From: Trinickia mobilis | GTDB taxonomy: Bacteria; Pseudomonadota; Gammaproteobacteria; Burkholderiales; Burkholderiaceae | Length of the DNA stretch: 64,000 bases | Direction: 5' to 3' | Assembly: GCF_017315705.1 (NCBI RefSeq) | Contig: NZ_JAFLRF010000020.1 | Coordinates: forward strand, 1 to 64,000 | Shown: positions 42,011 to 50,809 of the stretch, in pieces | How the letters are laid out: each line of letters begins with the position of its first letter | Position numbering within the stretch: position 1 is the stretch's first letter | Translations under genes and position numbers: made by a program | The notes under the pieces: generated by a model | Told to the model about the DNA's origin: nothing | Seen by the model: only the letters and a program-made list of their open reading frames with translations | Databases searched by the model: none

Positions 42011-43787
42011 CGCAGAGATAGGACAGAACCCGGGGCGCTCAAGCGCCGACGCATTGACGTCGAGCCAGCATTCAATCGCGCGCGTCATATCGCGGACGAT
42101 GCGCCGGAAAGCCTACCGCACGACCGGAAAGGGCGAAAGGTTCGTCAGGTGACGTGTTCAAGCGATAGCGCTGGTGACTTCGTGAGTTCGGGCCTGCAGC
42201 TGTTCGGGTACTACGTTGTCGATTAGTCCAATCCGCTCGACCGAGCGATTTGCGACGGAACGGCTATTGGAATGTAATAATATCGTAATATTTCCGCCGA
42301 AGCCCAATCGCTTCTTAAGTGATGTCGTTGTGCCCCAGACTGTCCGACAGACAAAACGACAGTCCGCCGTCGCTCGCAGCAGTCGCGGGCGCCGATCATC
42401 GCGATGAACCGCTGGCCGCCTAGCTGCTCAAGGATGGAGTGCCCGAGCTCACTTTGGTCGCCGGACGTCTTATCAACGGTGCACATGGGGAACGCCTTGG
42501 CTGGGGAGCGCTGTCGCACGGAGGATCATGCCCTCATCCGGTTGCTCAAAACGTGAGCAGGTTCGAGAAGGGTGTTCCGGCACGTGTTTTTCCATGTAGC
42601 ACGCATCCGAGAAAATGATCGCGATGCTTGATCTTTTGCCTCGGCAGATCATCGATATTACGGGTTTACCCTTATCCGGCTTGTCTGAATCCAGAGCAAC
42701 AGTTGCCGTGAGACTCTTCGCGATTGCGCGACGGAGCGGAGGTGAATAGGGAACGGAACAGCGTCCATTTGGGCCTCCCGTGCTGGACTTCCCCGCGGCG
42801 CAGGACCGCTTCTTACGGCACGTTCTCGACAAACTGCAGGCACCCGATTACGCCTTGCAGCACGCATTCGGTTTGCTGGTGACGCGCGCCCGATCAGCAG
42901 ACGCGTTCGTGTTCGTACTTGCAGGCCGCCAACGTGTGCTAAGACAGTCCGCCGGCCGGTCGTGCGTGAAGAAACAATCATATGACGTTGACATCCGTCT
43001 CACGTTGAACGTTTTGCCGCTTGATTGGCAAATGGGAGAGGCAGAAATCTCAAGCTCCGCACGCGAATGGAGCGACGGCTTCCTGTCAGGGCGGCAATTT
43101 GTGGAACATCGAGTGTCAGGCTGGGAAACGCCGAAAGCCCAACGCAGACAAGGATATCCGCCTTTTTCAAGGCTGATTTTCCCCTGATGTTTCACGGAGT
43201 GGTGCGTTGCAGAGGTGCAAGAAACGGTCGAAACCAGGCGAGTTCGCAGCGCAGCTCGTCGCTGCTGGCATGGCGTATCGAAAATTACGTAATTTGTAGC
43301 GTTGATACATGCCGCGAAATTTACCGCCCCCCGCGACCTATAGAGGACGTTCGGCGCCTTAGCGATCCCGCCAGATGAAAAGGCACCTGGTGATGCGGCC
43401 TGGGCTGGGCCGTTCGATTGGCGAATTGTGCGCAACTAACGGTCTGCGCTTATCCTTTCCCGCTTAACCGCTGCTGCGCAGCGGCAAGCGAGTCTCCAAC
43501 GGACCGGCCAGTGTCGACCGCTACAGCGCCAGCTGCCGTATCCGTCGCTGGCAAAGCGTCGGGGAGGCTACGAACCAGCGATGACGATCTGACCTCGAAA
43601 TTCCGGGGCAAGCGCTGCGCTTCGGAAGCAATTGCCGCCTCGGCGGCGACCGTTGATAGTCCATGCAATCCGTCGGCGGTTGCCGCTCCCATGTCGCACC
43701 GGACTGTATGACCGAAGTGTCTTTCACCGACGCTGACGTGGTATGCCGCCAAATCGATCGAACACGGTTGGTCCGGCAATGGGCGCT
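42011..43787. other. Decayed DNA with no intact gene
   Basis: Nearly 1.8 kb in which all open frames are short and none has a recognisable protein or ribosome binding site. One piece is listed separately. The codon pattern is disordered compared with flanking genes, consistent with remnants of mobile DNA. Confidence 0.5.
42375..42455 (-). pseudogene. Fragment resembling a small phage/plasmid-associated protein
   Basis: About 27 codons, including GHSILEQLGGQRFIAMIGARD, resemble the N-terminus of small proteins widespread on phages and plasmids that begin with a similar ILEQLGG-x-FIAMTGAK motif. The rest of the protein cannot be followed. Offered with low certainty; recognition is from memory of the motif only. 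Confidence 0.3.
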
Positions 43788-44539
43788 GTCGGGTAGCTGG
43801 GCGCGGTTACCCGCGTCCAGCCCCCTCGGAACCGTGCATGGGTCTTTCGATCCACACGGCTCAAGCCTCTGCAAAGGCATCTCTCGACACCCGGTTTCAC
43901 AACGGTATTTTCGGCAGACTAATGGTTTATACGGCAATCGAATTGGTGTACTTGAAGATTGCTCGCTGCGTTCGATCCGCCTTCGGTTCTTTTCACGATA
44001 CAACGAACACCCCACGGGATGCCCGTCGTGATGGGTTCCTGACAGTCAGGACACAGGCCGTCCTGACTGAGCCAGACGCGGTACAGCTTCGCACGGCCTT
44101 TTAACGAGTTCTGCATTTTCGTGCGCCGCCGGGACTCGAAGTAATGCTCCCATTCTGGGTCGTGTGGATTGGCGTTAGCTCTGATCTTGACATGCCGCTG
44201 GATTGGCGTATCCGATTCTTGTAGCGGGGTAAGCTCGCGTTGCGTTCCATCCTCTTGTTTTTCTGTGGCGGTGAATACCCAGTTCCGGGCGCGCCGAGTT
44301 TTGAAGTATTTTCCCTTAACGCAGTGGGCTCCCTTGCTCGGATGCTTTCTTACCGCCCATCGCCATAGCATTGACCAGACATCGGCATCAACCCGAACGA
44401 AGGTTTCCTTAGCGACTACATGGCTGTGGTAATTCGCCCATCCACGTAATGCCGGATTGAGCAGCCTTATCAGGTTTGCCTGAAAGGTGGCTCCGGAAAT
44501 TCGCACAGTGGGACAAGTGGAGGACATGATTGACAGCAC
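43788..44539 (-). mobile_element. 3'-terminal remnant of a group II intron with truncated maturase/HNH ORF
   Basis: On the minus strand the open frame 44539-43919 contains the maturase X domain (LIRLLNPALRGWANYHSHVV, VDADVWSMLWRWAVRKHP, YFKTRRARNWVFTA, PIQRHVKIRANANPHDPEW) and a degraded HNH endonuclease (LYRVWLSQDGLCPDCQEPIT, RTEGGSNAASNLQ; the paired histidines are lost). No reverse transcriptase domain is found upstream. After the ORF comes a good domain V hairpin and a domain VI-like stretch ending CTACCCGAC near 43788, the expected intron 3' end. The intron is therefore truncated at its 5' side and cannot move or splice. Confidence 0.75.
43829..43862 (-). ncRNA. Group II intron domain V
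   Basis: A 34-base hairpin on the minus strand starting GAGCCGTG and ending GCACGGTTC, with GAAA as apical loop and AGC as the catalytic triad position. The lower stem pairs perfectly except one G-U; the upper stem has one A-C mismatch. Length and sequence are typical of bacterial group II introns. Confidence 0.8.
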
Positions 44540-45070
44540 GCACGCGTTGGCGGTGTCTCGGCAGGCGAAGCTGATTGGAATCAGTCGTCCGGGCGCTTAA
44601 CACCCGCCACGTGCGGTGAGCGACACCGGCCCGGCGTTGATGCACCGGAATGACGAATTGCATCTGGAGCATCCGCTTGCCGGCGCAATGTAAGCAATCC
44701 TCTTTGTTTCGCTCAATCTCGTCCTCATGTCCTTGCCGCGACAAAACCGTCTCTCGTACGATGCGAGCACTTTCCCGAATGAGAGCGCTTCGTCCGCACC
44801 CGCTTTACGACCGACGGTTTGAATTAGGACGTTGCAACCCCTCTTCTCCTTCGCGTTGCAAGATCATGCACCGCAACCTTTTGCCGCGTGCGCCCGCGCT
44901 TCATGGCGGCAAGCGCCTACGATTCGAATTGCTCGATCTGGAAGCACCTGCCCGCCGGCTATTCGGCCTGAAGCGCGTCGCGTATCTCGCGCAGTTCCGC
45001 CCGCTGTCTGTCCAGCTTCGCGCGAAGTTCGTCGATCTCGCGCAAGGGTTTTTTTGCAGTAAGGGTTGCG
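44540..45070. other. Remnant DNA between intron and IS6 fragments
   Basis: No intact gene. A minus-strand stretch around 44975-45060 could encode REIDELRAKLDRQRAELREI, a short coiled coil ending in a stop, of unknown origin. Other frames are short. Confidence 0.4.
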
Positions 45071-45217
45071 GATCGCACGTTCAGCGACCATTTCTTCAAT
45101 GTGACGCAGGCTTGGCCGATAGGCGACATACCAGCGTACGCACATCAGGATCACGTCGAGCGGGTAATGCATGCGCTTAAGCATGCGCGCCATAGTTGGA
45201 TTCACGCGCTGCTTCAT
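45071..45217 (-). pseudogene. N-terminal fragment of an IS6-family transposase
   Basis: About 49 codons, including RMHYPLDVILMCVRWYVAY, RPSLRHIEEMVAERAI, match the start of IS6/IS26-type DDE transposases. After AERAI the similarity stops; the catalytic domain is absent and no terminal repeats were recognised. Confidence 0.65.
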
Positions 45218-45481
45218 CGATCATATCGTTCGTCTTCACCCCTCGAACATGGCAGACCGCCTTACTGCGACAGAAGCCATCGATGCGGTTGTAGCGGTTC
45301 AATCGCTTCCCGCGAGTCGTCATTGATTCGCGCTCCAGCCATTCAGCTTCAAAGCCCCTCTCCCATTCCGATGATCGTGCTTTGTTGACGACTCCATGCC
45401 GTGTGTCACACGCCACGTACCACTAGCATTCGCTTCTGACCAACGCGTTTCATTCGAGTTGCGACGACGCGACAGTTTTGA

Positions 45482-45498
45482 CGGTTATTGCATAACCG
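45482..45498. promoter_or_regulatory. Palindrome upstream of RHH-like gene
   Basis: CGGTTAT, three bases, ATAACCG: perfect 7-bp arms, 113 bases before the RHH-like start. Candidate operator. Confidence 0.35.
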
Positions 45499-45522
45499 AT
45501 ACGTCGACCTAAATTTATTGCG

Positions 45523-45536
45523 ATATCGGCCGATAT
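45523..45536. promoter_or_regulatory. Palindrome ATATCGGCCGATAT upstream of RHH-like gene
   Basis: A perfect 14-base palindrome 75 bases before the start of the RHH-like gene. The related palindrome CCGATATCGG occurs inside that gene at 45640-45649. Small ribbon-helix-helix proteins usually bind such repeats near their own promoter. Confidence 0.4.
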
Positions 45537-45610
45537 TCCATCCACTTAATCTCGAACGAGGCCATTCCGCAAATTCGGGTTGGAATGGCCGCAGTCAGGA
45601 GTTTACGCAA

Positions 45611-45880
45611 ATGACATTATCAAACGCTGAAAAGCAGCGCCGATATCGGGAGCGTCATCTTGGATCAGGCGGTGAAATGGAGCAATTAAGCGTGATGGTT
45701 TCAATTGCAACAAAACGCAATCTCGAACGGATATCCAGCCATTACGGGTGCACGATGACCGGAATGATCGAAATTCTAATTAACGAACGAACATCCATCG
45801 TCTTAAGCTGTTTGAGCGAAATCGAGAAGCACGAATTTTACGGCGAGATACCTGTTCACATGCGACAGAACGCCAGATGA
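45611..45880 (+). CDS. Small plasmid-type DNA-binding protein (RHH-like, putative)
   Basis: 89 residues starting MTLSNAEKQRRYRERHLGSG, a lead common to small proteins found on Burkholderia plasmids and phages, followed by LSVMVSIATKRNLERISSHYGCTMTGMIEILINE, a strand-helix-helix pattern as in ribbon-helix-helix repressors. CAGGAG is about ten bases before the ATG at 45611, while the longer frame from 45488 has none. It stands alone between decayed DNA and the EAL genes, behind two palindromes. Function is likely local transcriptional control, but no partner gene is evident. Confidence 0.65.
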   Translation: MTLSNAEKQRRYRERHLGSGGEMEQLSVMVSIATKRNLERISSHYGCTMTGMIEILINERTSIVLSCLSEIEKHEFYGEIPVHMRQNAR

Positions 45881-46071
45881 GTTCAGCGTTCAAATCGAAT
45901 CTTATTGAGATTGGCGCTAAACGCGCCGTAGGAGATTGGCATTCTCGCATGCGCATTTCGACAACGCGTACGGCAAAGTCGGTGCATGCGGCGCACAGGT
46001 ATGAAATCGTGCCCGTTTTCACACAACCCACACACGGCGTGCGCTCGGCACCTTGAACATAAATATAAAAA
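45881..46071. other. Spacer before EAL genes
   Basis: About 190 bases, nothing recognised other than an AT-rich patch just before the EAL gene start. Confidence 0.4.
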
Positions 46072-47622
46072 ATGACCGCAGATATCGAATGTCCCAAAGC
46101 ATCGATAGACTCCCGCTCGCTGTGTTTGTGCCGACTCAAATCAATTTACATAGTCGCGGCCTTGTGTACGCTTGCAAGCCAGATGACATATGCGGGCACA
46201 TCCATTGAAGGGTTCACGGACCAGACGGGACGGAACATCGTCATTGCCAAAGTGAGACGGCGGCCGTTGAAATGGACGGGCCCACTAGATGCGGCGACAC
46301 CACAGTTTCGAAGCGGCTGCACGGTTTCGTTTGGGCTTCCAGTTCCGGCTGCGCTAGCAGGCACTGATTCAGGATCGCTCGCCCAGTTTATCGGACACGT
46401 TCGGTGCACTTCCCTGCGCAACACGCAGGACTCCGGCATCGGGGTCCTCGTCAGCCCGTCTGAGGTTGGAGCGACAGAAGACGGATCCGCCGTTGCGCCG
46501 ACATCACGGGCGCTGCCACCTGAATTGACGGCTCAAGCGTCCAGTTGGGCGCGTGGACCTACAGGCAGGCCAATCGGGGACCACGCCCAAGCTGTAGTCG
46601 ATCGGCTTCCCACGGATTTGCCGCGCTCTCCGCGCTGCGGGTGGAACCCGCGGTGCGCCAGCGAAACAGTACCCTCGAAGTCGGCGAAGGTAGTGGACGC
46701 AACGTCCTCATGGCGTAATCTCGACTGGTTTCCTGCCCCAGCCACGATCCTCGCCAGTACGGAGGTCATTTTCCTCATGGCGCTTCTTTGTCTGCTGGGT
46801 CTCGGATGCTGGGCGCTCTATGAACGTCGATTTACGCCCGACGCTAGACTGGTCCGCGCCGTGAAGGCTGGATTGAAACGCAAGGAGTTCAACCTGGAAT
46901 ATCAACCAGTGGTTAGTACAAGATCCGGAAAATGCGTCGGGGTCGAGGTACTGCTTCGATGGATGAACGGCATTTACGGACTGCGGGGACCACTGTATTA
47001 CCAAGCCAAACTCGAAGGGACCAGCGGCACAGCTCCGCTAACTCGATTTGTACTCTCTACCGCGATGAAAGAGCTCGGAGCACTGGAACGAGCGGCATCC
47101 TTGTATGTGGCAGTCAATGTCGCATGGTCACATTTGGAAAGCGGCTCGTTCATGACAGACGTGATTAACTCGGCAGGTCATCTTTTGCCGCGGTTGGTGC
47201 TGGAAGTGACGGAAGGCGGAACTGCGAAGTCAACCCAGCGAGTTTTGGACGTTATGTCGAAGCTGCGAAAAAAACGTGTTCGATTCGCGCTCTCGGGTGT
47301 CGGCGTCACGCCGGCGAATTTCGCCTTACTCGAACAGTTCAAATTCGAATTGGCCAAGATTGAACGACAGACACTGAGCCTGGAGAACGACGAACGCGTG
47401 CAGGCGCTCTCGGCGTTGGCCGATCTGGGCCGCCGCCTGGGCGCTACCGTCGTCGCTGAGGGCGTCGAAAGTGTAGTTCAATATCAAGCAGTATGCAGAG
47501 CGCGGGTGGATATGGCACAAGGATTCTTTCTGGGAAAGGCAATGCGCCTCATCGATCTTTCAACGTTCCTTGAGTCCAACGAATCAAGATTTTCCGCGAA
47601 TAGAAAGGCGTTTTTGCGATGA
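46072..47622 (+). CDS. Membrane protein with periplasmic sensor and degenerate EAL domain
   Basis: 516 residues. A first membrane span at about 23-40 and a second at about 223-245 bracket a roughly 180-residue periplasmic part with several cysteines. The cytoplasmic EAL domain starts near 265. The motif is GVEVLLRW (EVL), Asn of NVAW, EVTEGG and EGVES are kept, and Lys in AKIERQ. But the metal-binding Asp pair of the DDFG loop is replaced by SGVG, so c-di-GMP hydrolysis is unlikely. It may bind c-di-GMP or act through the next gene. No ribosome binding site is seen before the ATG at 46072. The next EAL gene follows at once. Confidence 0.8.
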   Translation: MTADIECPKASIDSRSLCLCRLKSIYIVAALCTLASQMTYAGTSIEGFTDQTGRNIVIAKVRRRPLKWTGPLDAATPQFRSGCTVSFGLPVPAALAGTDSGSLAQFIGHVRCTSLRNTQDSGIGVLVSPSEVGATEDGSAVAPTSRALPPELTAQASSWARGPTGRPIGDHAQAVVDRLPTDLPRSPRCGWNPRCASETVPSKSAKVVDATSSWRNLDWFPAPATILASTEVIFLMALLCLLGLGCWALYERRFTPDARLVRAVKAGLKRKEFNLEYQPVVSTRSGKCVGVEVLLRWMNGIYGLRGPLYYQAKLEGTSGTAPLTRFVLSTAMKELGALERAASLYVAVNVAWSHLESGSFMTDVINSAGHLLPRLVLEVTEGGTAKSTQRVLDVMSKLRKKRVRFALSGVGVTPANFALLEQFKFELAKIERQTLSLENDERVQALSALADLGRRLGATVVAEGVESVVQYQAVCRARVDMAQGFFLGKAMRLIDLSTFLESNESRFSANRKAFLR

Positions 47623-47680
47623 AAGCCGAATCCATGGTGATGATGATAGCGATCTCACACAGGGCAGGAGTTCAGTCGAC

Positions 47681-48925
47681 ATGACTGCCGAACTCAAGTC
47701 CTCTGTTGGACAAGGCCATACCCCCTCGGGCTCTGGAGAAAAGGTCCAGCAACCCGATCCGCCGAACCGTACGGTCTGCGTCGTTGCTTCCATTGACAAT
47801 CATGCACATCTTTCTGATGTCTACGGGTCCGCGCTAGCATTGACCGTTCGACACATCGTCCACGAGCGCGCAAATCGGCTGTGCAACGGAGCAGGGGATC
47901 TGGTGTGTGTCAGCGAGAATCGCCTGCTGCTTATCCTGGAAATCGCTCACCTGGGTCCGCACGAAGTGCCCTCGCTTCAGCAGGAGGGACCGTTGCTGGA
48001 GCGGATCATCACGACCCTCGGAAATGACCCGATCGAATCCTGCGATGGCCTGATTTTCCCCGTCATATCAGCAAGGGTCGTGCCGCTGGACGACTCACCC
48101 TTTGATCTCGACGGTCAGGCTGATGCTTCAACACAGACCACCCAGGCGTGGCGCAGGCAGTACGCTACCGACATGGCGAGAACGCAGGACATCTTCACCG
48201 CACTTGAGAGCGGTCACCTGCACCTACAGTACGAACCGGTGTGTGATGTACGTAATGCGGCGAATGTGCTTTACGATGAAGCTCTGTTACGTAAGATGGT
48301 GGATGGGAAGTGGCAGAGCGCCAGTGAGTTCTTCCCGGCTCTCGAGCGCCTCGGGCTCGTTCGCCGGATTGACCAATGGGTCGTAGCGTCAGTCATCGAG
48401 ACTCTCCGCATCAATCGCGTCGCGCGACTCGGCTGCAATGTCTCTGCCCGAAGCGCTGTGATCGATGGTTGGTGGGCATCCATCCTCTCAGCGCTAGCCG
48501 AGTGCCCGAGCATGGCTGCCCGTCTGACCATCGAGATTACCGAGACTGCGCCCCTACATGACCTGGAGTCGGCCAAATACTTCGTCAGGACACTGCAGTC
48601 ATTAGGCTGTCAGATCGCACTCGATGACATCGGTGCCGGCCATAGCAGCGCCGAGACGCTCATCGCGTTGTGTCCTGACGTCGCCAAGATCGATCGAGCG
48701 TACATTCGTCGTGCACGCTCTGACGAAAGGGGCCGCAACCGCCTCACCCAACTGATCGGGTTTGCAGGAAGTTGCGCATCGCACGTCGTCGTCGAGGGCA
48801 TCGAAACCGATGAGGATCTGCGCGCCGCGCGTTTGAGCGGCGCCACCTGGGTCCAGGGGTATCGGTTTTGCCGCACGGAACCAGACAAAGCCTCATCGTC
48901 GAATGAATGTAAGCGCGATTTCTAG
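47681..48925 (+). CDS. EAL-domain c-di-GMP phosphodiesterase with N-terminal degenerate GGDEF-like domain
   Basis: 414 residues. The EAL domain (about 165-405) has the full catalytic set: YDEALLRK, NVSARS, EITETA, LDDIGAGHSS with both Asp, AKIDRAYI and EGIET. The first 150 residues resemble a worn GGDEF domain (NRTVCVVASIDNHAHLSDVYG, RLLLILEI) without a GGDEF motif and without membrane spans, so the protein is cytosolic. Start at 47681 has GGCAGGAG upstream; the open frame also runs from 47570 and would overlap the first EAL gene by 53 bases. It is thus probably co-expressed with, and possibly partner of, the inactive membrane EAL protein upstream. Confidence 0.85.
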   Translation: MTAELKSSVGQGHTPSGSGEKVQQPDPPNRTVCVVASIDNHAHLSDVYGSALALTVRHIVHERANRLCNGAGDLVCVSENRLLLILEIAHLGPHEVPSLQQEGPLLERIITTLGNDPIESCDGLIFPVISARVVPLDDSPFDLDGQADASTQTTQAWRRQYATDMARTQDIFTALESGHLHLQYEPVCDVRNAANVLYDEALLRKMVDGKWQSASEFFPALERLGLVRRIDQWVVASVIETLRINRVARLGCNVSARSAVIDGWWASILSALAECPSMAARLTIEITETAPLHDLESAKYFVRTLQSLGCQIALDDIGAGHSSAETLIALCPDVAKIDRAYIRRARSDERGRNRLTQLIGFAGSCASHVVVEGIETDEDLRAARLSGATWVQGYRFCRTEPDKASSSNECKRDF

Positions 48926-49262
48926 CGCACATGGTTTCTCGCAGGCTTAAGGCGCAGCATGTGTCCGCCATTTTTCAGTGGACACACCCTCATGTGGAAA
49001 TCGCGGACAACGAGCCTGTGGTTGTGCCGGAGAAGCCTACGGCTCTGCCTCGGCCGGCGGCCACCCGTTGAGTAAGCGAGCGACCAGGTCCGGGTTTGCG
49101 ACGAAGGGTCGACCGAAAGCGATCAGATCGACATACCCCGTATCGAGTGCCGCTCGCGCAGTATGGTCGGTGAAGCCGCCGCACCAGATCACTGTGTCCG
49201 CGAACGCCTTACGCACCTCAGATGGCGACACGACGGAAACGAGCGCTGGTTGGCTTCGACTA
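48926..49262. other. Intergenic region containing an OYE scrap
   Basis: 337 bases between convergent genes. Apart from the Old Yellow Enzyme remnant listed next, nothing was recognised. Confidence 0.5.
49037..49231 (-). pseudogene. C-terminal scrap of an Old Yellow Enzyme-type reductase
   Basis: About 63 codons. RKAFADTVIWCGGFTDHTAR followed by DLIAFGRPFVANPDLVARL, the phosphate-binding strand of OYE flavoproteins. It lacks both the upstream barrel and the normal end. It resembles but is not identical to the corresponding part of the truncated OYE gene at 30497-31438 (DLVAFGRPFVANPDF), so it comes from a different paralogue. Confidence 0.65.
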
Positions 49263-50369
49263 TCAGAAGACGGCTAGCTCCGTTCGAGGGCACCAGACCC
49301 ATTCATTCCCGGATCGAGAGAGTCCCGTCTTTGGTTTGCGCGCCGACGTTCTGACAATCAGTTCCCCTTCTGTCAATTGTTGTAACGCGACAGCAGCTTC
49401 GCCTGAGAGTTGCCGCTCGAGGATGCTGATTACTTGATCGACCATCGTCTGTATCGGCTGAGAATAGGTCGTGAGGCCGAACAGCGGCCACCCAGCCATG
49501 TCGATGTTATCGAAGCCGACGATCGAAATATCCCTTCCAGGCTGCAAGCCAAACCCAACTTGTGCCACGTTGACCGCAACGAGGGCCATGTGATCGTTAG
49601 CGCAGAAAATAGCGTCCGGCTGCTTTTCGAGTTCCAGCAACGACCTGACGGCGGCTTCTGCTCCGGTAGTGGAATAATTCCCCACCCGTCGCTCGATGTG
49701 GCGCACCTTTCGAGCTGAGAGGTAGCCGAGAAAGCCAGCTTCACGATCCCGGTTTGTCGATGAGTGTTCGACGCCCGCGACGAAGGCAAAACGTTTGTGT
49801 CCGCCAGCCAGCAGGAATGCCGCGATCATGCGCGCCCCGTTCAGATTGTCTCCGGTGACGCTGGATGCCAGACCGCTATCTGTTTTCCGGTTGAGTAGCA
49901 CTACTGGTAGACCGAGTTGCATGCATTCGTCGGCGAAATGTGACGACAGACTAGTTGAAATCAGGACGAGAGCATCGACTCGGTAGCGGAGCACCTCCTC
50001 GAGGATGGGGTCCGAGCCCGCGATTGCATCGACGCTGAACAGCAGGACGCGGTATCCGATGCGGGCAAGCGCTATCGATAGCGCGTCGAGCGCGGCACTG
50101 TAGAACGGATTCTCAGTGCCGGGGACCGCAACGCCCACGATGTTCGACCGACGGGTGATCAGCGAGCGGGCGACCTGATTTGGCCGATAGCCAAGCCGCT
50201 TCGCGGCTTCCATCACCTTGATACGCGTTTCGGGCGATACGCTGGCTCCGGGCGTAAATACACGCGACACAGCTGATTGGGAAACGCCGGCGAGCCGCGC
50301 CACGTCATGGGCCGTCGTCGGGCGGCGTTCCAGTTCACCTATGACCGTAACCCTGTTCTTGCTTCCCAT
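49263..50369 (-). CDS. LacI-family transcriptional regulator of the second sugar cluster
   Basis: 368 residues. LacI helix-turn-helix at about 18-38 (TTAHDVARLAGVSQSAVSRVF), hinge helix and a type I periplasmic-binding-like effector domain (VGVAVPGTENPFYSAALDAL, AIFCANDHMALVAVNVA, ISIVGFDNIDMAGWPLFGLTT). Start at 50369 is chosen for GGAGGAG just upstream; the frame from 50414 has no such signal. It is divergent from the SDR-ABC-lactonase cluster. Two operator-like palindromes with the CG centre typical for LacI proteins lie in the intergenic space, one overlapping the predicted transcription start. The inducer is expected to be the imported sugar or a derivative. Confidence 0.9.
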   Translation of the reverse strand: MGSKNRVTVIGELERRPTTAHDVARLAGVSQSAVSRVFTPGASVSPETRIKVMEAAKRLGYRPNQVARSLITRRSNIVGVAVPGTENPFYSAALDALSIALARIGYRVLLFSVDAIAGSDPILEEVLRYRVDALVLISTSLSSHFADECMQLGLPVVLLNRKTDSGLASSVTGDNLNGARMIAAFLLAGGHKRFAFVAGVEHSSTNRDREAGFLGYLSARKVRHIERRVGNYSTTGAEAAVRSLLELEKQPDAIFCANDHMALVAVNVAQVGFGLQPGRDISIVGFDNIDMAGWPLFGLTTYSQPIQTMVDQVISILERQLSGEAAVALQQLTEGELIVRTSARKPKTGLSRSGNEWVWCPRTELAVF

Positions 50370-50547
50370 CTCTCCTCCGATTACCGGTCGCGGGTCACAT
50401 GACCCGCCTTCCATTCGCCCAAAAGCATACCGTCAATTTAGCGAGCTATATAGCGTTCCCAGGGTTTCTGGGGCGGACAGAGCGGCAGCCCGACGCCTAC
50501 ACATGTGTCATAGGGGTAAACCTGATCGTTCGCAGCGTAAAAATGTA

Positions 50548-50576
50548 TTGGCAACGCGCCACCAGCTTTCTATACT
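50548..50576 (+). promoter_or_regulatory. Sigma70-type promoter of the second sugar cluster
   Basis: TTGGCA at 50548-50553, 17-base spacer, TATACT at 50571-50576. Transcription should start near 50584, inside operator 1. Confidence 0.65.
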
Positions 50577-50583
50577 TTGTCAC

Positions 50584-50597
50584 TGCATACGTATGCA
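50584..50597. promoter_or_regulatory. LacI-type operator 1
   Basis: TGCATACGTATGCA, a perfect 14-base palindrome with central CG, seven bases after the -10 box of the predicted promoter. Binding here would block transcription start. Confidence 0.75.
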
Positions 50598-50673
50598 TTC
50601 GACGTGGTGGAGGAGTGTGGGGTGACAGTGAAACAAGCGATTAGCAGGCGAAAACTCATCATTACGAGAAGAT

Positions 50674-50687
50674 CGCATACGCATGCA
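50674..50687. promoter_or_regulatory. LacI-type operator 2
   Basis: CGCATACGCATGCA, an imperfect copy of operator 1, centred 90 bases downstream. Two sites spaced this way are compatible with a repression loop. Confidence 0.6.
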
Positions 50688-50809
50688 TCAGAGGCGGAAA
50701 AGAAGGTCGGATTCGGACAGCGGGCTCGTTCTGCCGAGTGTGCTCAGGGGCGCGAGTGCCAAGCTGTGTATGTGGTTGCCTCGCGAGTCACTGGACCGGA
50801 GGCGCGACC

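Larger units (their letters stand above)
45218..45610. other. Upstream region of the small RHH-like gene with two palindromes
   Basis: About 390 bases, AT-richer toward the right. No gene seen. It carries two perfect palindromes listed separately, so the right part is probably the promoter and operator region of the gene at 45611. Confidence 0.5.

Noticed and set aside
42848-43435. Minus-strand frame of about 195 codons in the decayed region
   Set aside because: Ser/Thr/Arg-rich with no known motif and no start signal; probably chance.
43450-43779. Minus-strand frame of about 110 codons next to the intron end
   Set aside because: No recognisable family or ribosome binding site; not convincing as a gene.
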